This document shows, one piece after another, positions 1 to 7,987 of a stretch of 64,000 nt of DNA (its first letter is position 1; every line of letters begins with the position of its first letter). The DNA lies in NCBI GenBank assembly GCA_964399985.1, contig CAYNRY010000001.1, forward strand, positions 744,001-808,000, given 5' to 3'. A program made the translations under genes and the position numbers. A model generated the notes under the pieces. That model did no database searches. It was not told the DNA's origin and worked only from the letters and a program-made list of their open reading frames with translations. This DNA is from Micavibrio_B sp964399985. Its GTDB lineage: Bacteria > Pseudomonadota > Alphaproteobacteria > Micavibrionales > Micavibrionaceae.

Positions 1-1347
1 ACGGCAATAATCAGTAAAGGACAAGAACGTGCCGCCGTAAGGAATGATGCCGCCATGCAGCGCCATACCGTTCATGATCGCGGCCATGCCATGTTCGCGC
101 ACGCCGTAGTGAATATATTGGCCGACATAGTTGTTGTTGGCGGAGATAACTTCAGGACCCTTAATCTTGGTGTTAACGGAACCTGTTAAGTCGGCAGAGC
201 CGCCAATGAGCTGGTGTAGTTTCGGGATAAGGAATTCTAAAACTTTACCGGATGTCGCGCGGGTTGCCATCGAAGGTTTGTTCTCGAAGAAATAATTTTT
301 AGCTTCCTTGATCGCGACATCGACTTCGTGAGAAACATCCTCGTTCAACATTTTCTCGAAATCTTTTTTATGGTCGGATGATGAAAGCTTGCTGTTCCAG
401 TTCGCGTATTGCGTATGGCCTTTGGAACCGATTGTGCGCCATTCTGTTAAAACTTCTTCCGGCACATGGAAAGCCTCATGTTCCCATTTCAGGTTTAAGC
501 GCGTGCCCTTGATTTCTTCAGCGCCGAGCGGGGAGCCGTGAGAAGAAGAAGTGTTTTCTTTTGTCGGCGCGCCGTAGCCGATGCGGGTTTTACAGGCGAT
601 GATAACTGGCTTATCAGATTTTTGTGCCTGACGTAGGGCTTCTTCGATTTCTGCAAAGTTATGGCCGTCAATGGATGTGGTATTCCAGCCATAAGCTTCG
701 TAGCGTTTTAAGACATCTTCAGTGAAAGATAAATCTGTCGGGCCGTCGATGGAGATTTTATTGTCATCCCAAAGAACGACTAGCTTGTTCAGTTTTAAGT
801 GACCGGCAAGGGAGCAGGCTTCGTGAGAAATGCCTTCCTGAAGATCGCCGTCCGAGGCGATGACATAGGTTTTATGATCGACAAGGTCGTCGCCAAAACG
901 GGCGTTTTGAATGCGTTCAGCCAAGGCGAAGCCAACGGCAGTTGAAATACCTTGTCCCAGCGGACCAGTGGTCATTTCAATACCGACTTCCGGCATGACT
1001 TCCGGGTGGCCGGCGGTCAGGGCATGAAGCTGACGAAAGTTCTTGATCTCGTCGATGGTCATTTTCTCATAGCCTGTCAGGTAGGACAGAGCGTAGAGCA
1101 GCATCGAACCATGACCGGCAGACAGAATAAAACGGTCGCGGTCGGGCCAGGTCGGGTGCTGGGGTGAGAATTTCAGGAAATCGCGATAAAGGACCGTTGC
1201 GACATCAGCCATACCCATGGGCATTCCCGGGTGGCCGGAATTTGCCTTTTGCACAGCATCCATCGCCAAGGCTCTGATAGCATTCGACAATTGACGATCG
1301 GAGGCTATGGTTTCAGTGGATGGATTTGCGGCGGCTTGAGCAGTCAT
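1..1347 (-). CDS. tkt: Transketolase, N-terminal 449 codons (cut by window edge)
   Basis: Thiamine-diphosphate enzyme of the pentose phosphate pathway; it moves two-carbon ketol units between sugar phosphates in the cytoplasm. The start is the ATG at 1347, preceded by AAGGA. The translation shows the family's GHPGMPMGMA near residue 34, the GHG motif, the ThDP/Mg loop SDGDLQEG, and later GVREHGM of the pyrimidine-binding domain, where the catalytic Glu lies. The gene is in frame to base 1, so the rest of the pyrimidine domain and the C-terminal domain lie outside the window. It is divergent from the small coiled-coil gene and zapA. Identity is very secure. Confidence 0.97.
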   Translation of the reverse strand, partial: MTAQAAANPSTETIASDRQLSNAIRALAMDAVQKANSGHPGMPMGMADVATVLYRDFLKFSPQHPTWPDRDRFILSAGHGSMLLYALSYLTGYEKMTIDEIKNFRQLHALTAGHPEVMPEVGIEMTTGPLGQGISTAVGFALAERIQNARFGDDLVDHKTYVIASDGDLQEGISHEACSLAGHLKLNKLVVLWDDNKISIDGPTDLSFTEDVLKRYEAYGWNTTSIDGHNFAEIEEALRQAQKSDKPVIIACKTRIGYGAPTKENTSSSHGSPLGAEEIKGTRLNLKWEHEAFHVPEEVLTEWRTIGSKGHTQYANWNSKLSSSDHKKDFEKMLNEDVSHEVDVAIKEAKNYFFENKPSMATRATSGKVLEFLIPKLHQLIGGSADLTGSVNTKIKGPEVISANNNYVGQYIHYGVREHGMAAIMNGMALHGGIIPYGGTFLSFTDYCR

Positions 1348-1536
1348 TTCAGGGTCCTTTTTCGTTGCGGGAACAATGCAATTTTAGAGCAGTAAAATCA
1401 AGCCGAATGCATGCTTTATTGAATTGGTAATTATCCCAAGGATTTACGGGGATAAGTGAAGGCGATGCTTGACCGGATTTGGAAAGAATGTTTAGGCTCA
1501 ACCAATTCACCAATTTTAGCGATGAGGGCCGTAAAC

Positions 1537-1782
1537 ATGGCATTAGAAGACATTCGCATTTCGCTCCAGCTTCTGGCTGAAAGCGTGGAAAGCCTTGAAG
1601 AGCAGATCGAGGCCAAGGAAAAGGCCGCAAAAACTGCGCCGAAGAATAACTCGCCTCAAATCGACATGTTCGGTGGCTGGTCGCCCAAGCCTGCAAATGA
1701 CAAGAATAATGCCATTTTGGCCAAGAAACTCGATAACACAATCGATAAAATCCAGAACCTGCTTAGAGAAGGAGCGATCTGA
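1537..1782 (+). CDS. Small coiled-coil protein (DUF4164-like)
   Basis: An 81-residue, charged, mostly helical protein. Heptad-like stretches run over residues 5-30 (LLAESVESLEEQIEAKEK) and again near the C-terminus. In-frame ATGs exist at 1456 and 1522, but only 1537 has a GAGG ribosome-binding site at good spacing, so that start was chosen. The stop overlaps the zapA ATG by one base, so the two are probably translated together. Small coiled-coil proteins of this type lie directly before zapA in many alphaproteobacteria. A role in division or Z-ring biology is inferred from position only. Confidence 0.75.
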   Translation: MALEDIRISLQLLAESVESLEEQIEAKEKAAKTAPKNNSPQIDMFGGWSPKPANDKNNAILAKKLDNTIDKIQNLLREGAI

Positions 1783-2174
1783 TGGCGGAAGTTAATGTCA
1801 CAATCGGCGGCCAATCATTCGGCATTGCCTGCGATGCCGGTCAGGAACAACGCGTTCAGCATCTGGGCCGATATGTCGACCAGCGTCTTGGTGAATTATC
1901 CCAAGGCTCCGGCGCGAATAATAAAGCGCAATTGATGGTTCTCACCACGCTTTTGCTGGCGGATGAAATTTTTGACCTGAAAGACCATCTACACCATGTG
2001 GCCAACACGAACACCCAGCCGCGCGAAATCGTCAAGGAAGTGGTCAAAGAGGTCGTGAAAGCGCCGCCTGTCTATCAGGGTCTGGCTCCAACAGAAGAGA
2101 AAGAAATCACCGAGGCGATTTCCAAACTCGCTGCCAAAGTTGAGAAGCTTTCGAAAAAAGTTGCGAAGAGCTGA
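1782..2174 (+). CDS. zapA: Cell division protein ZapA
   Basis: ZapA is a small Z-ring-associated protein that bundles FtsZ filaments. The 130-residue product begins MAEVNVTIGGQSFGIACDAG, which matches the family's N-terminal beta hairpin that recognises FtsZ. A helical segment follows (residues 20-75), then a Lys/Glu/Val-rich repeat (KEVVKEVVK) and a C-terminal coiled coil. An AGAAGGAG site precedes the ATG. The 6S RNA and cyclo-ligase genes that usually follow zapA are present, but a RimK-like gene on the other strand sits between. The last 68 bases overlap that gene's 3' end. Confidence 0.9.
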   Translation: MAEVNVTIGGQSFGIACDAGQEQRVQHLGRYVDQRLGELSQGSGANNKAQLMVLTTLLLADEIFDLKDHLHHVANTNTQPREIVKEVVKEVVKAPPVYQGLAPTEEKEITEAISKLAAKVEKLSKKVAKS

Positions 2175-3117
2175 AATTTTCATTCGTCGGCATTTTGCGG
2201 TTTGCCTGATTTCCGGCTTTTGCAACGCCGAGTTCAATAATTTCTTTCGCTGCATTGATTTTGCAAACCGATTCCAGTCCATCGTCACCACAAAAGCCCA
2301 TGGCGCTGTTTGCTTCGCACACTTCATAATTACCTTCATTGAAAAGAAGGTCTATTCCGGCGATTTCCAGGCCAAGAGCCTTGGCGACACCAAGGGAAAG
2401 GCTTCTAATCTCTTCATCGATTGGAAAATTACGCCCGCGACCGCCAAGGGAAATATTCGATTTAAAATTCTCACCCTCTGATTTTCTTTCCATGCAGGCG
2501 ACGACTTTGTTTCCGGCAACGAAAACGCGTAAATCGCGGCCATGGCTACGCGAGATATATTCCTGAAAAAGAAAATGTATATTTGGGTTTGAGCTGGCAA
2601 TTAAAGCCGTTACATCATCAAACTGTTCTTTGGTTTGTGCAAGGAACACACCGCCGCCACGAGTTCCACGAAGAGTTTTAATAACCAGGGGAAAGCCGAG
2701 TTTTTCTTCGACCATCGCCGTGTTGACCGGGAATTTACTGAGAATGGTACGCGGTATTGGAAAGCCTTTTGAGGCCAAACGCTGCGCTGTCTGAATTTTA
2801 TCTGCAACGGTTTCTATCGCTTCGGGGCTATTTAGCATCGGAATATTTAAAGATTCATAAAATCGTAAAATGGAAAAACCGATATAGTCAGTTTCAGCCC
2901 CGGTTCTTGGAATAATGAGATCAGGCGGAGCTATATATTCTCCTTTGTAGATCGCTCTCCATTCATCCGTTGAATCTATAACCAGGTCAAAATCTTCGGG
3001 ACTTAGAATATCCAGGCTGTGTCCGAGCTTCGCCGCTTCTTCCTGAAGGCGCATGCATTCTTCGTATTTAGGATATTCAATCGTCATTTCCCCATGGAAA
3101 AGAAGCCAAATTTTCAT
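2107..3117 (-). CDS. RimK-family ATP-grasp ligase
   Basis: ATP-grasp enzymes of the RimK type form amide bonds between an amino acid (often glutamate) and a protein or small-molecule carboxylate. The 336-residue product has the ATP-grasp lid TLRGTRGGGVFLA (about residue 150), FQEYI, DLRVFV, the GRGRNF segment, and the metal-binding GIDLL...EVCEANSAMGF region near residues 255-275. The ATG at 3117 has AAAGGA upstream. The gene is convergent with zapA. The last 22 codons or so are outside the catalytic fold and share DNA with the zapA 3' end. The substrate cannot be told: ribosomal S6 modification, a glutathione-like ligase or a natural-product ligase are all possible. Confidence 0.85.
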   Translation of the reverse strand: MKIWLLFHGEMTIEYPKYEECMRLQEEAAKLGHSLDILSPEDFDLVIDSTDEWRAIYKGEYIAPPDLIIPRTGAETDYIGFSILRFYESLNIPMLNSPEAIETVADKIQTAQRLASKGFPIPRTILSKFPVNTAMVEEKLGFPLVIKTLRGTRGGGVFLAQTKEQFDDVTALIASSNPNIHFLFQEYISRSHGRDLRVFVAGNKVVACMERKSEGENFKSNISLGGRGRNFPIDEEIRSLSLGVAKALGLEIAGIDLLFNEGNYEVCEANSAMGFCGDDGLESVCKINAAKEIIELGVAKAGNQANRKMPTNENFSSSQLFSKASQLWQRVWKSPR

Positions 3118-3240
3118 AAATTTTCCTTTATTTTGTAAGGTTTCTTCATATATGGATTAGGCTGAATGGTAAAGCTGCACTGCCGAAGTCCGTTTTTGCT
3201 GTCCACTGCAAGACTAACTCTATATACTTGATATTGGATG

Positions 3241-3402
3241 CTGCGGGGATGCGTGTAGGTGCAATTTTCCCACTGACCGATACATATTTGCGACAGGGGG
3301 CTGTCGCTGACAGGGCCGTGGTCCTGTTATATGGCTCCCACCTTAATTTAGGGGTCATCGCGGATATTTCGCACCCACGGCCTTTCGTGGCATCCACTTC
3401 TC
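3241..3402 (+). ncRNA. ssrS: 6S RNA (approximate ends)
   Basis: 6S RNA binds the housekeeping RNA polymerase holoenzyme and mimics an open promoter. The segment lies in the classical place, just upstream of the 5-formyl-THF cyclo-ligase gene. It carries blocks I recognise from alphaproteobacterial 6S RNAs: GGGGGCTGTCGCTGACAGGG, GGCTCCCACC and GTGGCATCCACTTC. It folds as a long closed rod: GGATGC (3247-3252) pairs with GCATCC (3390-3395), GGTGC (3258-3262) with GCACC (3371-3375), and ACAGG (3310-3314) with CCTGT (3323-3327). The exact 5' and 3' ends are estimates. No clean promoter was assigned in 3118-3240. Confidence 0.85.
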
Positions 3403-3415
3403 TTTAGGTTTCTCA

Positions 3416-3982
3416 ATGAACGAAGAAAAACAAGCCATTCGGGAACGCGCTTTGAAATTCCGTGAAGAGTTGCAACCGCATCCGGATTTAGCTGATGAAG
3501 CGGCGAAGAATTTTTTTCAAAGTGTTTCGACGTCTCCGGATCAAAAAATTGCCGTTTATTTTCCGCTCGGACATGAGCTGGACACAATGCCGCTTGTCGA
3601 AGAATTTTGGAGGCGGGGAAACATATGCCTGCTTCCTGTATTCTCCAAAGAAGACCGGCATATGAAATTTGCCAAATGGGAAAAAGGAACAAAATTGTCC
3701 CCGGCGACATTTGACATTCCAATGCCGGACATGCCTGATTTCCATGATCCCAATATCGTGATTGTGCCGATTGTCGCTTTCGACCAAAAAGGAAATAGGG
3801 TTGGGTTTGGTAAAGGCTATTATGATGCCACCTTACGGGCTTTGCGAGAAAAGGCAGATATTTTGGCTGTTGGCTATGCCTATGCCGAGCAGGCGGTTTT
3901 AATGAAGCTGCCAACCGAAGAACACGATGAAAAGCTTGATATGGTCATCACACCCCAACGCGTTTTTGACTTCCGCCCTTAA
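3416..3982 (+). CDS. fthC: 5-formyltetrahydrofolate cyclo-ligase
   Basis: Converts 5-formyl-THF to 5,10-methenyl-THF with ATP, returning stored folate to one-carbon metabolism. The 188-residue protein has the family signature GFGKGYYDATL near residues 138-148, the N-terminal basic helix and the VPIVAFDQKGNRVGFG loop. It starts just after the 6S RNA, so 6S processing and translation of this gene may be linked, as in other proteobacteria. The YmdB-like gene follows after 18 bases, probably in the same transcript. Confidence 0.95.
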   Translation: MNEEKQAIRERALKFREELQPHPDLADEAAKNFFQSVSTSPDQKIAVYFPLGHELDTMPLVEEFWRRGNICLLPVFSKEDRHMKFAKWEKGTKLSPATFDIPMPDMPDFHDPNIVIVPIVAFDQKGNRVGFGKGYYDATLRALREKADILAVGYAYAEQAVLMKLPTEEHDEKLDMVITPQRVFDFRP

Positions 3983-4000
3983 AAAGATTAAACCCTTTCC

Positions 4001-4813
4001 ATGCGAATTTTATTTATCGGCGATGTGGTTGGCCGTTCGGGCCGCGATGCTTTTATCCAGCATCTGCCTATGCTCAAAGAAAAACTCAAGCCTGATGTTT
4101 TGATCGTCAACGGCGATAACGCGGCGCATGGTTTTGGCATTTCGACAAAAATCTGCGAAGAGTTTTTTGGCCTTGGTGTTGATTGCATTACCGGCGGCAA
4201 CCATATATGGGACCAGCGGGAGGTTATTCCCTTTATCGGTCGTGAAGAACGTTTGCTGCGGACCGAGAATTACCCTAAGGGCGTGCCGGGGCGCGGGCAT
4301 TATTTGAAAACGCTGGCGGATGGCCGCAAAATTTTAATCCTGCACTTGATGGGGCGGTTGTTTATGCCGGAGATGGAAAACCCATTTTCTGTCGCTGATG
4401 AAATCCTGGGTAAATATATTCTTGGCTCGAACGTCAATTCGATCTTCGTCGATATTCATGCCGAGGCGACGTCAGAGAAAATGGCATTGGCACAATATTT
4501 AAATGGCCGTGTCTCTGCTGTAGTTGGAACCCATACCCATATGCCGACGGCGGATGCACAAATTTTAAGCAAAGGGACGGCTTATCAAACGGATGCGGGG
4601 ATGACAGGTGATTACAACACCGTAATCGGCATGAAGTATGAAGTGCCTATACAAAGATTTACGAAGTCTTTTTCAACCGAAAAATTAAGTCCGGGAGACG
4701 GCGAGGGCACGCTGTGCGGTACATTACTAATCACGGATGACAAGACAGGCCTGACGGTTTCCATCGACCCAGTACGGGTTGGGCCGAGATTACAGAATTT
4801 TATTCCTGCCTAG
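4001..4813 (+). CDS. YmdB-family metallophosphoesterase (TIGR00282 type)
   Basis: A 270-residue cytoplasmic dinuclear-metal phosphoesterase; relatives in other bacteria hydrolyse 2',3'-cyclic nucleotides or cAMP. The metal ligands are visible: GDVVG at residues 7-11, VNGDNAAHG, GGNHIWD, DIHAE and GTHTHMPTAD. The protein is full length. It follows the cyclo-ligase gene on the same strand, a common arrangement in alphaproteobacteria. Its last 14 bases overlap the 3' end of the convergent unknown gene. The substrate is not evident from sequence. Confidence 0.92.
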   Translation: MRILFIGDVVGRSGRDAFIQHLPMLKEKLKPDVLIVNGDNAAHGFGISTKICEEFFGLGVDCITGGNHIWDQREVIPFIGREERLLRTENYPKGVPGRGHYLKTLADGRKILILHLMGRLFMPEMENPFSVADEILGKYILGSNVNSIFVDIHAEATSEKMALAQYLNGRVSAVVGTHTHMPTADAQILSKGTAYQTDAGMTGDYNTVIGMKYEVPIQRFTKSFSTEKLSPGDGEGTLCGTLLITDDKTGLTVSIDPVRVGPRLQNFIPA

Positions 4814-5339
4814 ACTGATGGTATTTCTCAAAATATCGCGTACAGGCTTCGACCAGCGCCGCATAAAGCTGTTGACCCTGCGCACCGCCAGTGCCTTTGA
4901 TTTCCGACAGGAAGATAGCGCGGATCGTTGAATAAAAAGCTTCGACGATTTGCAATTCCTGTTCGCCAATTTTTTCGATGACTTCCAGAAACTGCACCAG
5001 TTTGTCGGCGACTTTCGTTATCAATTCATAATGGAACATGCCGCCATTGGTTTTAAGCAGCATCGCCTGAAACATGATCGCGACAATATGCTCCTCCGTA
5101 TTATTGGCATCATCGTCGCGACGTGCCTTGGTCATGGCCATCAGCATATTATTCAAAATTTCTTCACCATCAGGTTTGAAATCAAACTTATTGTTATCCA
5201 AAAGGCCTTGGGCTTGAGAAAGGACATCATCACTTATGCCGCCGGAGCCGACTTTTTGTTTCAGCGCATTGGGCGGCGTGATGAATTTCGCTTGTCTGAC
5301 GGGTTCTTTATTAAAATGATCGGCGTCTGTTCTGGTCAT
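4800..5339 (-). CDS. Unknown helical protein translated with a response regulator
   Basis: A 179-residue soluble protein that I do not recognise. There is no signal peptide or membrane segment. From residue 40 onward it is predicted to be almost all helix, with an acidic stretch (DDDANNTEEH) and a long amphipathic region around VADKLVQFLEVIEKIGEQEL. Its ATG overlaps the stop of the upstream response regulator (ATGA at 5336-5339), so the two are made together and probably interact. A phosphatase or phosphotransfer role would fit, but no conserved His- or CheZ-type phosphatase motif was seen. Confidence 0.75.
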   Translation of the reverse strand: MTRTDADHFNKEPVRQAKFITPPNALKQKVGSGGISDDVLSQAQGLLDNNKFDFKPDGEEILNNMLMAMTKARRDDDANNTEEHIVAIMFQAMLLKTNGGMFHYELITKVADKLVQFLEVIEKIGEQELQIVEAFYSTIRAIFLSEIKGTGGAQGQQLYAALVEACTRYFEKYHQSRQE

Positions 5340-5887
5340 GCGAAATCTATATCATCAGCGGAAAAAGGAAGAGGTGATTTTTGTGAAGCTTTTGTTTCGG
5401 TAGCTCTCTGACCGCGGCGGTCGGGGCCTGTATAAGTCGTCGCAGTGCGGCGGCGGTCGGGGCCGAAGAAATTGCCGGCATCTACGAATTGACGCGGACG
5501 CTCTATGACCTGATAAATACGCTTGTATAAATCCTGCGCCTTGAATGGCTTGACCAAAAATTCGGTAATGCCTGTATCGCGGGCTTTGAAAACACGCTTG
5601 CGTTCGCTGTAACCTGTCATCAAAATAAAGGGAACAAAGCGGTTCGGGCTGTCATTGCGGGTTCTGACCCATTCGCACATTTTAATGCCGTCTACCGGGT
5701 CCATCATCCAGTCGGCAATGACAAGGTCAGGATTATGCTGTCTGAATAGATCATAGCCTTTGGCGCCATCGGTTGCTGTTAAAATATTCTTCACGCCAAA
5801 AGTATGAAGGAGAGACTTTAATATCTCCATCATCGGTTTCGAGTCTTCGACGATCAATATCGTAATTTTTTCAAACTGATAGGCCAA
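5336..5887 (-). CDS. Response regulator with a GPDRR-repeat tail
   Basis: CheY-like receiver of about 125 residues: acidic pair E14-D15, phospho-acceptor D59 in DLVIADWMMD, the conserved Thr in LMTGYSE, and Lys in FLVKPFKA. No DNA-binding domain follows. The C-terminal 50 residues are basic and disordered-looking and hold two GPDRR motifs (FFGPDRRR and TGPDRRG). Output is probably through protein contact, most simply with the co-translated helical protein downstream. It is divergent from yebC, with 122 bases between them. Confidence 0.88.
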   Translation of the reverse strand: MAYQFEKITILIVEDSKPMMEILKSLLHTFGVKNILTATDGAKGYDLFRQHNPDLVIADWMMDPVDGIKMCEWVRTRNDSPNRFVPFILMTGYSERKRVFKARDTGITEFLVKPFKAQDLYKRIYQVIERPRQFVDAGNFFGPDRRRTATTYTGPDRRGQRATETKASQKSPLPFSADDIDFA

Positions 5888-6009
5888 GATAGATCCATTT
5901 ATTTTTAATCACACGATAGTATCGCGCAATTTTATTAACAAGTCGTCTTGAAAAAGTTAATTTTTGGTGTTATTCCGGCTAGTCATAATTAGCATATCAG
6001 AGAAACATA

Positions 6010-6765
6010 ATGGCAGGTCATTCCAAGTTTAAAAACATCATGCACCGTAAAGGTGCGCAAGATGCCAAGAAGGCAAAAATCTTCACGAAGATAGGTCGCG
6101 AGATTCAGGTGGCGGCTTCGATCAGCGGTGGCGATCCTGCATCCAATCCGCGCCTGCGCACAGCCTTGACCGAAGCGCGTCAAAACAACATGACGAATGA
6201 CCGCATCAAAAAAGCCATCGATGCCGGTCTAGGTGTTGGCGATACGTCGAGCTATATCACGATGCGATATGAAGGCTATGCACCGGGCGGAGTCGCGGTG
6301 ATCGTCGAAGCGTTGACCGATAACAAAAACCGAACCGCCGGAGAAGTGCGTGCGGCGTTTTCAAAACTGGGTGGCAATCTGGGTGAAACAGGTTCTGTGG
6401 GGTTTATGTTCGACCATGTCGGACAGATTATCTATCCCTTGGAAAAAGCCAATGCCGACCAGATGTTCGAGGCAGTTTTGGAAGCCGGCGCAGAAAATGT
6501 TGAAACCACCGACGAAGGTCACGAGATAATTACATCGACGGATGATTTAATGGCCGTGCAAGAGGCGCTTGAAAGCAAGTTCGGACCGCCAGCAAACTCG
6601 GGCATGATCTGGAAGCCGAATGTCATGTCGACGGTAGACGCCGAAACGGCGCAGACGGTTTTAAAGCTCGTTGATTTGTTGGAAGACAGCGATGACGTGC
6701 AAAAGGTCTATACGAATTTCGAAGTGTCGGAAGCCGATATGCAAAAACTGATCGCGAATGGTTAA
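6010..6765 (+). CDS. yebC: YebC/PmpR family protein
   Basis: A 251-residue member of the widespread YebC/TACO1 family, described both as a DNA-binding regulator and as a factor that helps ribosomes translate proline-rich stretches. It begins with the near-invariant MAGHSKFKNIMHRKG and contains GPGGV-type (here APGGVAVIVE) and NLGETGSVGFMF signatures. It heads a run into ruvC, ruvA and ruvB, the usual arrangement; its TAA overlaps the ruvC ATG by one base. A possible promoter TTGAAA-17-TATTCC lies at 5948-5976. Confidence 0.96.
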   Translation: MAGHSKFKNIMHRKGAQDAKKAKIFTKIGREIQVAASISGGDPASNPRLRTALTEARQNNMTNDRIKKAIDAGLGVGDTSSYITMRYEGYAPGGVAVIVEALTDNKNRTAGEVRAAFSKLGGNLGETGSVGFMFDHVGQIIYPLEKANADQMFEAVLEAGAENVETTDEGHEIITSTDDLMAVQEALESKFGPPANSGMIWKPNVMSTVDAETAQTVLKLVDLLEDSDDVQKVYTNFEVSEADMQKLIANG

Positions 6766-7268
6766 TGAAAATAATTGGAATCGACCCCGGTCTTGAACAT
6801 ACGGGATGGGGGGTTATTGAATCCACCGGCTCACGGATTAGTTTCGTCGCTGCAGGGGTCATCAATACCAGCCCGAAAATTTCCATGCCGCAACGCCTCG
6901 TCAAAATAGAGGCGGGATTGATTGAGATTTTAGAATTGTGGAAGCCTGACACAGCCGCTGTGGAAGAGACTTTTGTCAACAAGAATGCGGCTTCCTCGCT
7001 GAAGCTTGGACAGGCGCGGGGAATTGCATTGTTGGTTCCGGCGCGAGCCGGGCTGGATGTTGCGGAATATTCTACCAATCTGATCAAGAAATCCGTGGTC
7101 GGAAACGGACATGCCGATAAAACTCAAATCGGGATGATGGTGCGCATGCTTTTACCTAATTGTGGAGAACATGGCCTCGATGCCTGTGACGCCTTGGCTG
7201 TTGCGATATGCCATGCACATCATGCACAATCATACAATACGATTCGCAACGCTCTTAAAGGCAAATAA
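6765..7268 (+). CDS. ruvC: Holliday junction resolvase RuvC
   Basis: Endonuclease that cuts Holliday junctions symmetrically after RuvAB branch migration. All four catalytic acids are present: D7 (GIDPG), E67 (VEETF), D139 and D142 (GLDACDALAVA). Length is 167 residues, normal for the family. The start overlaps the yebC stop by one base and the stop overlaps the ruvA start by one base, so yebC-ruvC-ruvA are tightly coupled. Confidence 0.97.
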   Translation: MKIIGIDPGLEHTGWGVIESTGSRISFVAAGVINTSPKISMPQRLVKIEAGLIEILELWKPDTAAVEETFVNKNAASSLKLGQARGIALLVPARAGLDVAEYSTNLIKKSVVGNGHADKTQIGMMVRMLLPNCGEHGLDACDALAVAICHAHHAQSYNTIRNALKGK

Positions 7269-7894
7269 TGTTCGCCAAACTAACAGGTAAAATCGATACG
7301 CTGTTTCAGGACAGTTTGATCCTCGACGTTAATGGCGTCGGGTATCATGTTTTCGCGTCCGGGCGGACTTTGGGCGCGATTGGCAATCACGGCGATCCGG
7401 CGAGTTTATTGATCGAAACGCATGTGCGCGAAGATCACATCCATCTCTATGGATTTGCCAGCGTTGCCGAGCGTGACTGGTTTAAAATTCTAACGGCAGT
7501 TCAAGGGGTTGGCGCACGTTCCGGACTTGCCATCTTAACTGCCTGTTCGCCGGATAAATTGATTATCGCGATCGCTGCGAACGATACCGCCATTTTACGC
7601 CAAGCCGAGGGCGTCGGGCCGAAGCTGGCGACAAGGATTGTCTCTGAGCTTAAAAGCAAAGTTCAGAATATGAACATCGGCGTTATGCCGGTTGCAGATA
7701 TTTCTCCGAAGAAAAAAGGTGAAGTTGAAAAAGCACCTGCACCGAATGTCGATCAGGATGCCGTTTCCGCTTTGGTCAATTTAGGGTATGGGCGGACGGA
7801 AGCGTTTTCCGCAGTGATGAATGTTCGCCAAAAATCTAATGACAATTCTTTAAATGAGATTATTAAACTGGCTCTGAAAGAATTGTCAGCATGA
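7268..7894 (+). CDS. ruvA: Holliday junction branch migration protein RuvA
   Basis: Tetrameric junction-binding subunit that loads RuvB. The 208-residue protein has the N-terminal OB fold (MFAKLTGKIDTLFQDSLILD), two helix-hairpin-helix motifs (VQGVGARSGLAIL and AEGVGPKLATRIV), a variable linker and the C-terminal RuvB-binding three-helix domain (DAVSALVNLGYGRTEAF). It is separated from ruvB by 93 bases that carry a small GGTCC-TTC-GGACC hairpin (7946-7958). Confidence 0.96.
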   Translation: MFAKLTGKIDTLFQDSLILDVNGVGYHVFASGRTLGAIGNHGDPASLLIETHVREDHIHLYGFASVAERDWFKILTAVQGVGARSGLAILTACSPDKLIIAIAANDTAILRQAEGVGPKLATRIVSELKSKVQNMNIGVMPVADISPKKKGEVEKAPAPNVDQDAVSALVNLGYGRTEAFSAVMNVRQKSNDNSLNEIIKLALKELSA

Positions 7895-7987
7895 ATAATA
7901 TTTTGAACGCGAAGACCCGAAGCCCCGAAGAAAAATTAAAACTTCGGTCCTTCGGACCTTCGCGTAAAATTAACAGGATGGCAGTTA

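Noticed and set aside
1456..1536. Longer start for the coiled-coil protein before zapA
   Set aside because: No ribosome-binding site; the extra residues are not like the family, while 1537 has GAGG at correct spacing.
7946..7958. Small hairpin between ruvA and ruvB as a terminator
   Set aside because: The stem is only five base pairs and no T run follows; ruvB is likely still in the same transcript.
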